Assembly (NCBI GenBank): GCA_002077045.2
Contig: KZ111141.1
Location: 1,480,538 to 1,544,537, forward strand
Source: Rachicladosporium sp. CCFEE 5018
Taxonomy: Eukaryota > Ascomycota > Dothideomycetes > Cladosporiales > Cladosporiaceae
Direction: 5' to 3'
Length of the DNA stretch: 64,000 nucleotides
In this document: in pieces, positions 10,894 to 20,852 of the stretch
How the letters are laid out: the number at the start of each line of letters is the position of its first letter
How positions within the stretch are numbered: the first letter of the stretch is position 1
Notes under the pieces: model-generated
What the model was told of the DNA's origin: nothing
Databases searched by the model: none
What the model saw: the letters and a program-made list of their open reading frames with translations, nothing else
Translations under genes and position numbers: made by a program

Positions 10894-11631
10894 ATGGCAT
10901 CCGGCGCAGCCAAATCCTGGGCTTCGATCACATCTCAGAACCTCCCAAAGCAGGATGCCAACACATCAGCTAAGCCAACACCCATCCCAGCATATCCTAC
11001 AATCGCCAAGGTATCTGCACCTCCAAGAATCAAACGCTCGCCCTCGCCTTCTCATGTTCCGAGGACTCAATCGAAGGACGAAGATGTCTACATCCTCACG
11101 CTCGCTACCGATGTTCGCCACCACAAGGCCATGACAGCCTTGCGAAATCAGTACTTTCCCAAGAAACTCAATAAGCTCGCTGCACATCTTACGCTCTTCC
11201 ATGCTCTGCCTGGAAGTCTACTAGAGTCGAACATCATTCCTCACATTGAAACGGTGGCAGCTCAGACAAAGCAATTCGATATCCACGCCGCGAAGCCATT
11301 CCGCATGAAACATGGCTTCGCTATCTCGGTCCCCAAAGCTGAAGGTGGCGCGGCAGCGCAAGCTGTGCATGCTGAGCTACAGCAGAAGTGGGCTGATGGT
11401 GGCTTTCTGAGCGAGCAGGATCGGGGTGGTTGTAGAGTGCACTATACGATCATGAATAAGGTTGATGAAGAAGCTGATGTGGCGAAGGCATTCGAGGAGG
11501 TCAGTGATGAGTGGAAGGGAGATTGGAGCACTGTGGAAGGGCTGAGTCTTTGGAGGTATGAGCGAGGGTGGTGGAAGTTCCAGAGGAAGTTCGAGTTCGC
11601 GAAGAAGGCAGACGGACACGACGCGACATGA
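10894..11631 (+). CDS. 2H phosphoesterase / 2'-5' RNA ligase-like protein (copy A)
   Basis: The frame contains two H-x-T motifs about 85 residues apart, HLTL (His at residue 98 from this start) and HYTI (His at 183). These are the paired catalytic motifs of the 2H superfamily (2'-5' RNA ligases, cyclic phosphodiesterases), which act on 2',3'-cyclic phosphates or 2'-5' bonds in RNA or nucleotides. The start at 10894 (MASGAAKSW) gives 245 residues. The frame is open upstream to a GTG at 10645, with further ATGs at 10762 and 10819. Copies A and B differ more densely upstream of 10894, which suggests that part is less constrained. Residues 20-60 are Pro/Ser-rich. The exact substrate is unknown. 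Confidence 0.75.
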   Translation: MASGAAKSWASITSQNLPKQDANTSAKPTPIPAYPTIAKVSAPPRIKRSPSPSHVPRTQSKDEDVYILTLATDVRHHKAMTALRNQYFPKKLNKLAAHLTLFHALPGSLLESNIIPHIETVAAQTKQFDIHAAKPFRMKHGFAISVPKAEGGAAAQAVHAELQQKWADGGFLSEQDRGGCRVHYTIMNKVDEEADVAKAFEEVSDEWKGDWSTVEGLSLWRYERGWWKFQRKFEFAKKADGHDAT

Positions 11632-11724
11632 GTGCAACGCTATTATGACAATGGCTACGCTAGTACTCGACGGATGAGAGCATGTGGGCTACAATAATCA
11701 CATCAGGCTGCGCACTCGAATCCA

Positions 11725-13046
11725 TTAGAAGCCATTCATCTCGAGCAACTTGAGCGCCTCCTCCATACTCTCGGCGTGCAGACCCAACTGTGGGAGACCC
11801 GAGCCCTTCGGATCGACGCGATGCAAGCAATGCACGTCCGTCGTAATCTTGCCCAGCCTCTCCGCTGCAGCCTCTAGCCCGCGCACTCCCATGATCTCTT
11901 TGAGCTGCATCAAGAGAATTTCCGCAATGGTGGGTTCGATGCCGAAAGTAGCTGTCAAGCAATTGCGCAGTACGATCATGGGCTTGATCGCTGCAACAGT
12001 GGCTGACTCCGTCTGTGGCTTGTCGGCAACAAACAGGCTAGGCATCTCTGGTGCCTGACTTTGAAGCTTGCTGCGTCGCTTGCGAACCTCTGGCGCTATG
12101 TGTCTCTCGGCAGTGCATGGAGTGCAGTCGCAGGTGAACTCGAAGTAGAGGTTGAGGGCGAAACTATCATTTTCGAAATTGGCACCGAGATCCCGGTACG
12201 ACAAAGTGATCTCCTCGTCTTTCTCAATGGTGCGCTGCGCGCGAATGATCATCACATCACCCGGAAATGCGTAAGCAGTGTTCGGAACGCACGAGTGGTT
12301 GATGTTTGAGAAGCGGCACCATGATCCGGGATTGCCATCCAGCACGTACAGATCCGACGGATGATCGATCCTCAAGAGAAGAACTCCCTAGTCTGGATAG
12401 CTTCTAAGGCGTTTGAAAATTTAGGGTACAGACTCTCAATCCTCAGACATGGCGGTGCGATCGCCACCAGTGTTCCACTTTCGGTGTATTGATCGGTCTC
12501 ACGGGGATGGTACTCCAGTGTAGTAATACCAAACGACCCGGCCTCGTCTTCGATAGCGAAGACCAAGCGAGCCCAGGATCGCGAGGAGGGGCGATAGCAT
12601 CGACCAATGATGCAGGAGTCTTTGGTGCGTTGTCCAACCATGAGAATTCGGAGATATATCTTGCACCGTAGTGAGTAAGAGACCTAAAAGTCGGCGAGAA
12701 AACTGCGTATCTTCTTGAGCTGCTCTAGGGACGTGATGCACGGCGCATAGGCATCCAGAACGGGACAGTATGGGATTCTGGTGTTATTATCACGGCGGGT
12801 CTGATCATCATTGTCAGCTGTTCCCAGGCCGTGCAGTCTGCATCTGGCAGCGTACGTACCATGATGTTGAAGCTGGAGTCAACATATCCTTTAGTGCGGT
12901 TCTCCTCAGGATACGGCTCGCCTGATCTACTGTGCCACATGGTATGCAGGAGTTGCTGGGCAGCCAGTACTTCATGCATCGGATAAATGCTCACCGGGCG
13001 GTACCATCCCAGTATTTGGGCCGACACGGCCCGTGGTAGAGGCCAT
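11725..13046 (-). pseudogene. SET-domain protein, multiply disrupted (copy A)
   Basis: Counterpart of 28205-29814. Compared with copy B it has a 1-nt insertion near 12985 that ends the N-terminal frame early, a 1-nt deletion near 12378, a 99-nt in-frame deletion with junction near 12334, and a 189-nt in-frame deletion with junction near 11943. It shares the in-frame TAG found in copy B. The SET core NHSC motif and the following EEITLSYRD survive, as does the Cys-rich post-SET-like CDCTPC. The deletions have 1-3 nt microhomology and lack GT...AG ends, so they are not missing introns. Four independent lesions make this copy very probably non-functional. Confidence 0.85.
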
Positions 13047-13464
13047 GACACGGGATGATGGCAGTCGATGTGTGCTGAAGTGAGGGAGTGGATGCAAAGT
13101 CGGTGGTACAGCCTGAGCCGCGTTATGGTGTATACCGTTTGTAGTGGCGAAGGTCGCTCCTTCCCTGTCTTTGTGCAGCGCTCTACCCGATGACGCTACT
13201 GCAGGACAACTCTTATACTGGCCCGAACAGTGTGTGTGAGAAGAGTAATAGATTGACGAGGATAAGTGCAAGTAAAACGCAAAGCAGATCGTGCTGGGTG
13301 AAGTTGATGCTTACTATGAAACGCTCATCCCCAAGCCGTTCATAGTGCATTGCATGAGTGCGCAACGCGCTGTAAACTCGTGACGGACGCTACCCGCTCT
13401 TATGCGTAGATTCGATCGTCTCGTCGTCATTCCTCCACCTGTTGGTCCCCTCGAGAGATCTAGC

Positions 13465-13814
13465 TCACAAGATCGTGCCGAACCCGAAGGTCTGCTTGAT
13501 ACTCCGCACGTAATACTCGTCCCAATTCCGCTTCGTGGCCTCCTCATACCCCACCGGCACTCCCACCCAGTCGACTCGCATGATCGTGACAGCATCCACA
13601 TCATTCTGCTCGAACTTGATCTTCATTGTGCTGAAGTGACCATGGGGCCATTGAGCCAATCTCCACTTCTGCTCAATATACGTAGGCTCAGTGAGCTTCG
13701 TGAATGAACCCGATACATTGCCACCGAATATCTCAAACTTGGAGCCTTCGGAGGAGCCCTCAAACAGTTTTGGAGGTCCGCGGGTGAAGGCTGTGATGCG
13801 TTGCGGATCTGTGA
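13465..13814 (-). CDS. AHA1 homologue, C-terminal fragment ending at assembly gap
   Basis: The last 116 or so residues (TDPQRITAF to GFGTIL) are identical to the C-terminal AHSA1/START-like domain of the complete gene at 26761-27786. The 5' part is missing because the contig ends at 13814. The continuous frame that appears to run through the N gap into the cyclin is an artefact. Confidence 0.9.
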
Positions 13815-13914
13815 NNNNNNNNNNNNNNNNNNNNNNNNNNNNNNNNNNNNNNNNNNNNNNNNNNNNNNNNNNNNNNNNNNNNNNNNNNNNNNNNNNNNNN
13901 NNNNNNNNNNNNNN
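13815..13914. other. Assembly gap (100 N)
   Basis: Exactly 100 N, the usual placeholder for a scaffold join of unknown length. AHA1 is cut on the left and a cyclin gene on the right. Confidence 1.
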
Positions 13915-14499
13915 ACGGATGGGTGTGAGGAAGTAGTCAAGGTGGGTGTAGAGGTCTTGCTCTGTCACGCGGAGGTCAAAGTCCAGGAGGCCGAGGAGCT
14001 GACGTTCCATAAGGTTCACCTCAGTCAGGCTGAAGCCAAATGATTCGAAGCCACGAACGGCAGTGTAGCGGGCCCAGTGCTTGTTCTTAGGAGAGGAGTC
14101 GTTCAGATTCTTTGCTGCAATGATCAGGGCAGCAAGGAAGATGCGGTGGACTGTGCAGCGCATGCCCTTTGCCACTGGCGGTAGGCGTTGCTGGAGCCTA
14201 CTGAGGTAGACTAGCGTCGTCATCAGTGTTGGCACTTGAACGTGCGATCGCGCGACGAGTGTGCTGATGAAGAGATCCACTGAAGGTAGTTAGGGATCTT
14301 GGTAGGCTGCCACATGATGTGGCGGCGTTGTTGGAGGTGTGAGAGGCAGGCTCTTATTGAGCAGTGGCTGACCATCACAGCGAATGACCTGCGAAGCTGC
14401 ACTGGAGAGGTATGCGATCATGTCTTGCGACACGTCCATGTAGATGAAGTGGTCGAGCGCGGCAGCATTCTGTGCTGGAGTTGGGGCGGAGTATGCCAT
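13915..14499 (-). CDS. Pho85-type (PCL/PclA-like) cyclin, 3' end in gap
   Basis: Pcl1/Pcl2-class cyclins activate the Pho85 kinase in G1, morphogenesis and sporulation. The first exon from ATG 14499 reads MAYSAP...ALDHFIYMDVSQDMIAYL. The downstream part has the cyclin box: VQVPTLMTTLVYLSRL, VAKGMRCTVHRIF and AAKNLNDSSPKNKHWARY. The two parts share a frame but are separated by TAA at 14290-14292. A 93-nt intron at 14280-14372, with a CTAAC branch point and CAG acceptor but a weak GTCAGC donor, would remove it and keep the frame; it would also remove the LPLTPP segment. Alternatively the TAA is a nonsense mutation. The C-terminal residues after FLTPIR are lost in the gap. Confidence 0.75.
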
Positions 14500-16647
14500 G
14501 GTAGTATGATTAAAGATCGACGAGGTCGTGGCCGCGTGAGTGTCCAATGTTGATGTATGAGTGAGATTGGTCGATCAAGTGACCAGTAATGAAGACGCGT
14601 TGAAGTAGAGCCTTCGAGTCGATACTATTGATGAATATTCACAATAGTATTGGTGAACGTCGATTGAATATCGACGAGGTTGGGTGCCCGAGGTGAACTT
14701 TCACAAGCCAAGTCGGGTTCAAAAGGACAATAGGGATTACTAGACAATCGAGGTGCAGCCTGGCAGGTGATCGAAGTTGTCGAATATGTTGTAGCGTCGT
14801 GATTAAGGTCGTGTCGATACCCAGATACCGAATGTTCGTGAATGCAACTTCAAGCTCGTGAGCTGTCGTTGATGTCGATCTTCGTCAAGAAAAATCAATG
14901 TGCTGCAGTATGCCCTGGTAAATATGACCAAAGGCGATGAAGATGCAGGCGACCAGTCCGACCAGCGGTAAAGGTTCTGATGTACGGCGCGACGGCGAAG
15001 GGCGGTCGGGCAGGTACACGCAAAGAGCTCTCTGTGGACAGGAGGCTGATGCAGTGGGGCGCAAGGCGTTTACGTCGAGTCGCAAGCTGCAGCTAAGAAT
15101 CGCCGTGTGTTTGGGCGAGAGGGATGAGAGAATGTCGTGATATTAGCCGTGTCCAGACAGGCGTTGCGACGGTATGTCGATGAGAGATCGAAATGCTAAT
15201 GTGCAACGCGGCGCAGTTGTCCTTTATGACTCTCACGAGCCTCGCCTGCAAGGTACTCTATCTGCAGGAGGGCTGGAGGTAGATCGTCGCTGGTGTAGAA
15301 TGAAAGCGCGCTGATTGGTCGGCGCGAGACGCGGGCGTGGAGACTGACAGGATCCTTGCCGCTAGTCGAGCGGCAGCAGAAGCATCCAAAACCCGTTCGA
15401 TAGGTCTGTTTCAGTTGATTGCATGCAGAAGCCTGGGCAGCTACTTGCTCGGTCGTTTCAACCTTTGCGCGCTGTCACCCAATGACTTCTTGACGCTAGT
15501 GGTCGCCAATATGTGTTGTACCAGCGGTGAACGTCGGCGAAGTTCTTTTCAACGCCTGCTTCTCCACTACAATGTCTAGATGCCTGTCTTGCTGGTGAAG
15601 TGTGCCTCTGGCTGCAAGGTCTGCAGCGCCCCTGGTTTGCTGGATCGTGCCGGACCAAGAATGTGAAATGCGACCAGTCAACGAGATGCGTCTTCTGCCT
15701 CGGTGACACCTCCACTGACTTAGGGAACAAGGGAACCTCAAGCCAGGTGTTGAAAGTGATACTGATGGTGTGCTCAATGATGATTGAGACTCGAGTTGGG
15801 GTGCTATGAGTGCTTTCAATAGATACTTACTTCGCATTCAAGGCCCCTGAGAAACATCGTCCATCATATGCTGCGATTCATTTCGTCAGCTGCCTTGCCA
15901 TCATGGACTACTGCATTGCTCATGACCACCGCATTGAACTGTGGTGAGTTTGCCCACTGCACTGCGATCAGGTGGCAATCCGGACATGTGATCCGCCACC
16001 CCACCCCATGCTAGACCTTGTACAGCGAACAGCTCCGCCGAGTCGTGTATGCACACATCGCACGCCAGTGACAGCGTTCGCGGCCCGTGGTGTGGATCTG
16101 CATGTCGCATTTCGCCATGCATCGAATAAACACGATGGAGTCGCGAAGACTGGCTGTGGCTGTGTGGGCGATCTTACGCGGGCAGACACGGAAGGCACGC
16201 GATTCGAGCGCGTGCTCCGCAGCCAAACAACGCGAGACGTGAATCTGAGACACCTTCACATGTGCGCTCATCATCTTCACTCTATCGATGCACTATGTGC
16301 TATCTGCCCATCTACTTTCGAGACAATAACGCTGCCGCGTGGTAGTCTCGCATGTATAGACCTGAAACAGCGCACGGCTGAGATCGGAGTTGCAGCACCC
16401 ACTGGCACGTTAACGTCAGTACGCGCCTAGCGACGCTTTGAATACCTCCGTACTCGAGACGAGCGCTTCCGCAAGGCTGGAGTGGTTTATGTAACATCGC
16501 AGGCGCCTGTGTTCAAGTATATCCACCACAGAGCCGCTTGTACGACCTCTACTCTATTTGCACTCTGTTTCGCACTATGCTGGCGCAGCGTTCACCTAGG
16601 CTAAACACATTCGCAGTCGAATCTACCAACATACAGATGCCGCATTC
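14500..16647. other. 2.1-kb gene-poor region
   Basis: No intact gene is seen. A short plus-strand stretch near 15636-15710 resembles part of a Zn2Cys6 binuclear cluster (see findings). A 9-bp hairpin lies at 14622-14650. The left part is the cyclin promoter and the right part is downstream of the oxidase. Confidence 0.5.
14622..14650. repeat. 9-bp inverted repeat with 11-nt loop upstream of the cyclin
   Basis: ATACTATTG and CAATAGTAT are separated by 11 nt, about 125 nt upstream of the cyclin ATG. It could form a hairpin in the 5' leader or be a palindromic protein site; it could also be chance. Confidence 0.5.
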
Positions 16648-18253
16648 TCATACATGCCAAATGCCAGGCACTAGCTGTCGCCAATGGTCCTCCGGATCGT
16701 ACTTCCTCCTCACGCTCTCCAATGCCTCTCGCGCACCTCGAATGATGCTGGGCTCTTCAAACGGTTGCTGCCATGATGCGGCGTAATTTGGGTAATGCCA
16801 CGGAGGCAATAAATCTTCGGCCTGCAGCTCAGCAACCCAAGCATCATGCAACGCTCGCGCAGCCTTTTCATACATCTGATCGTATGTCTTATCGGACCAC
16901 CAGAACTCCGCCGACAGTAGCAGAAGTGGGCTCGTCTCGTTAGTAAGGGGAAAGATGTTTCGCCCCTTCTGCAGGTGAGGAAGCGTCAGAGGCTGTATCG
17001 TCACGCCCAGCATGTCGTCGGGTCCAAAGCGCATTGAGGCCGAGATACGCAGGTAGGCAGCATGCACGATGTGCATGGCTTCCACCGTTGATCTTGCAGT
17101 CAGCGTGAACTTCGTCCGTCTGAAGCCAAGTGGATTGCTGTCGGTAATCTCGCGGGCGCTTTCGCCGACCGTCATATTGCGTAGGCTGCCGGCTACGTGA
17201 GGGATCGACGTTAGTTTCGCGAAGGCTGCAGATAAATGGTCGCCAGCCGTGTTCACGAGGTAGGCGGAGGTAACATGTCGTTTATGTAGTTCTAGCCAGC
17301 CAAACGAGACATACGCCTGCGCGTGCAGATCCTCTCTCGCTTTCGTAATAAGCGCTTGTAAGGCTGCGAACACGTCCACCACATTCTCCTGCCTACAAGT
17401 CAACGCTCCCCCAAACACGTTTTGAGCTCTCACTGTTGGCGTCTTGATTCGAGTAACCACTCCGAAGGCTCCTAAGCTCCCTTTGAGTGCCCAGAACAAG
17501 TCTTCGTTCTCTGTCGCCGAAGCCTTCACGATCTGCCTCGCGAGAGTAACGATCTCATACTCCAGTACTTGGTCGCAAGTCCATCCAAGTTCGTTAGCAA
17601 ACCACGAAAACCCGCCTCCCAACACATACCCCCCAACACCTACATGGCCTACTCTCCCGCCACTCACAGCTAGCCCTTCCTGCTCAAGCTTACCGTAAAC
17701 ATCGCTCCATCTCGCCCCTGGACCCAACCAAACTGCGTTCCCCTCATCGGTGATCGTCACCTCGTCAAATCTGGAGAGGTCTACAGTGACGCCGGCATCG
17801 ATGTTCGACGCGCCAGTGTTCGAAGAGTGGCCTCCGGAGGCTATGGCGAAGGACGTATTGGTGAGTATCAGATGATTGATGGCTAGCTGGACATCTTGGA
17901 CGCCGTGCGGAGTGAAGCGGCAGCCTGGCGTGAGCAAGGATTGCTGACGTGACCAGTATGCTGATTGGGCGTCGGAGTAGGAAGGAGACGAAGGGAAGTG
18001 GACCTGGTTATTTGGGAAGTAGCGCGAGAGGAGGTAGCACTGTGAGAGTCTGCCTGATCAGAGTTTTGGGCTGCGTTACGGAGATAGATCGAAATCATGG
18101 TGGATCACGAAGAAGGGTCAGGTGAAGTGCGGCGTTGCTTACCGAGTAGCCAGGATAGTTAGTGGAGCTTTCAGTCAAAGTAACCTGCTCTACTTGCGCG
18201 TAGGTGGCACCGTCGAGGAACGCGAAGACCACGAACACAGCCAGCTTGAGCAT
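16648..18253 (-). CDS. Secreted FAD-linked oxidase, berberine bridge enzyme-like
   Basis: Two exons, 18253-18143 and 18039-16648, joined by a 103-nt GT...AG intron, give 500 residues. Residues 1-19 (MLKLAVFVVFAFLDGATYA) look like a signal peptide, so the enzyme is probably secreted. The PCMH-type FAD-binding domain follows: the start CYLLSRYFP, then GGHSSNTGAS with His108 in the position used for covalent 8-alpha-histidyl FAD, then VGGYVLGGGFSWFANELGW. The C-terminus (RRKYDPEDHWRQLVPG) matches the BBE domain, which completes the FAD pocket. Such enzymes oxidise sugars, alkaloids or secondary metabolites; the substrate is unknown and no biosynthetic cluster surrounds it. The first exon was recognised by hand and depends on the intron call. 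Confidence 0.85.
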
Positions 18254-18602
18254 CGCAATGCTGGCTCATATCGAGTGAGGGGCAGTAGAGATCAACAGAC
18301 GGGCGCGGAGTTTTCGACAAGTCATCGATGTCTTCTGTACAGCCATGACAGAATCCTTGTCTCCCGCTTGACATGCATCGTCACAGCATGTCCGCAGAGA
18401 TGCATGTAGGCGTTGCCTTGGTATCTTCCTGGTCGAGTTCAGTGCAGGCAAGCTGTTGTACTCGACTTCTGACGTTGTGGCGAAAGTCGTTGTATCAGAT
18501 CGCGTAGCGCGTGATCGAACTTATTAACACCTAAAATCTACAACACGCATCACGACACATCGAGCACCGCAAAAGCGTGACCGTGCAGTAGTCATCGCGG
18601 TC

Positions 18603-20059
18603 ATGGCATGGGCAGATGATGTGACGCGCTATCAGAGCATGCATGCTGAGGTCGAGGAGGGCGAGGAAGAGGAAGAGGAGGACTTTTACGGCGAGAAGCA
18701 GAAGGGGACAAACGGCGACGCTGCACATGACGAAGCGCATGCTGTCGCCGGTGCTCCCGCAACTGAGCCCGTAAGTGCTTCAATGCTATCGATCTGTTGG
18801 TCAAGGACACACTGACTAGGATTATCAATCAGGCCGTGATCACGCCACCAAACAACGGACAAAGGCAGTCCACGTTCGCCGCCCAAGCTGCCGTTAGGAA
18901 CGAGCTGCAAGAAAGGGAAGCGCAACTCACTGCTTTGCGTAACAAGCTGCTTGAGAAGAGCAAGAAGAAAAGGAATCTTAACGGTATTCCCACGCAAACC
19001 CCGGCCAAGGAGCAGGTGAAGTCCCCTCCAGTTGCTGTGCAGCCTACGATCACCGCGCAGCAGACACCTCAGACTACCGTGATGATGACTCTCGACAAGC
19101 CCTCGGACGATCTGATGAATGATGTGACTGCTCTCATCGCCGAGGAGGAAGCTGCTGCCAAGGCAAAGGCTGTCATGGCCGCGGCTGCAGCCCTGGCCAG
19201 CAAAGAGCAGCAAGTGCTTCCCCAGAAGCCCATCACTGCAACGCCTCGTGCTGTCCCATACGTCTCTACCAATCTGTCGAGTCGCCCGCAGACGGTTTCG
19301 CGGGATTCACCAACTTCAGCGAAAGTCAACGGTAATGAGACGCCTGCTCCGAAGAGCACTGGAGACCCTCGCAATCTGACGGACCCTTACTATGATGACC
19401 TCGCGGTCTGGCTCGAGTTCACGGGTTATCACGATGTTCCACACCGGACTGCCAAGTTGTCTACTTACAAACAGCGTCGTGAAATCGAGAAGGAGCAAGT
19501 CCGTCTTGCCAAGAAGCTCGCCGAACTGGACCAGGCTGAGCAGGCCAATGTCGCCGCCGTGCGTGCTATGCCGGCTCATGGTGTCGCCGCTCACTTCACT
19601 CCACCTCCATTGCCAACCATGCTGCCAACCGGCCTCAACGGACTGTCGAATGGAAAGCGCGGGCACTCGCCCGATCTCCTCGCGCCTGAGAAGTACTCTC
19701 GTCGCAACGAAGGCAACGGCTTTCAATTCCGCGGTGCGGATGACGCTTCTCGCCGTCCAGGTAGTCCCTTGGACCGTCGCAACAGCTTTCCGGATCGCCG
19801 TCGCTCGTTCGAGGACAATCGTGCACGTGACCCTTCATTAGAGCGCCGTCAGCGCTCTTACAGGGACCCTGACGCCCGTGGGCCACCGCGCCAGAATGGG
19901 AACTGGGATGGGCCGCGTGAACAGGGGCGTATGCCAGCTCGGCAGCAGCTGCGCGACAGTGGGCCGCTGAACTACGGCACTCCGGGTCGTGCATATGACC
20001 AGTACCGCGGCAACGGCGCACCTGCCAAGGGCGGTCAGAATGGCTTTCGCGGACGTTGA
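18603..20059 (+). CDS. Uncharacterised protein with acidic N-terminus and Arg-rich C-terminus
   Basis: Exons 18603-18770 and 18833-20059, separated by a 62-nt intron (GTAAGT...CAG), give 464 residues. The N-terminus has an acidic run (EEGEEEEEED). A short helical segment ELQEREAQLTALRNKLLEKS is followed by a Lys-rich patch. A compact conserved-looking core DPYYDDLAVWLEFTGYHDV, plus a helical KQRREIEKEQVRLAKKLAEL, lies about two thirds into the protein. The tail is rich in Arg, Asp, Gly and Pro (RRNSFPDRRRSFEDN; GQNGFRGR), as in RNA-binding or condensate-forming proteins. I do not recognise the family with certainty, and RNA binding is only inferred from composition. Confidence 0.75.
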
Positions 20060-20852
20060 TCGAAGGAAAGGTACCTGCATTGTCGGCTTGTCTACTTAGC
20101 ATGGCGCTGGCTACTGGTGGGAAAAGTGGAGCTACTACTGGTGTTAGGATGCACACGATACCCAAGGGCATTACGCATCGGTCGGCGTTGCTGTAGCATA
20201 GCAGAAATGATTTACACTATGATTTTGACTCCACTTCACACTTCGATGCTCCCGATTACATCTGCATACTCCATCGTGAAGCAGGGGTCTCATTATCCTA
20301 CAATGCGTCAATGGCTGGCCAACTTGACCCAGTTGTCAAGTAACCTACAAATCTACGTCGCAGATCTGTGTGCGCCTCCCCACAGCTGTAGAAAGACCAT
20401 CGGATTCCAAGGTACCTAAAGCTTCTATAGTCTTAGCCGTAGCAGTGGAATGTCACACTCTATGTCCAGGAGAGCCTCAACTTGATCAGAACCAATCATA
20501 GCATATACCCGTTCTCTAACCCGCGTTGCATACTAGGCTCGCTTTGTTGGGTGCGAGTGTATAGGCCGACAAGCTATTCAGACGTCCAAATAGAGTCGTG
20601 TACATAATCGGGATAAATTGTGTGGAAGCGTCGTACATACTGTATGACAAAGGTGAAACGAAATGTTGAGTTTGGTACACGATGATCTCTTACAATACTA
20701 CCGACGTTGACACGCTATGTTGCCACTAGATCCGGATGCCGGACGATGCAGCATGCATCTATATATGTTACACATATGCTCATGATCCACATACCATGCA
20801 TGTAGCAACACACGACACTCTCGCCACCCTGCAAGCCTGCTCGAGAGTCCCT
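20060..20852. other. Convergent intergenic region
   Basis: About 0.8 kb between two converging genes. It is fairly AT-rich, with no coding signal that I can support. Confidence 0.5.

Larger units (their letters stand above)
5105..13814 (+). repeat. Copy A of a large inverted duplication
   Basis: This 8710-nt block is matched in reverse complement by 27437-36447 (9011 nt). Base 5105 pairs with 36447, and 13814 pairs with 27437. From the MFS gene to the AHA1 end the length difference is 288 nt, exactly the sum of two deletions (99 and 189 nt) in the SET gene of this copy. A further 14-nt deletion removes the MFS start codon. The homology stops at an N gap at 13815 on this side, and at 36448 for the partner, so neither outer boundary is natural. 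The copies are nearly identical at both ends and more diverged in the middle. This is most likely an overlap of two haplotype or homeologue contigs misplaced tail to tail; a genuine inverted duplication is the alternative. Confidence 0.95.
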
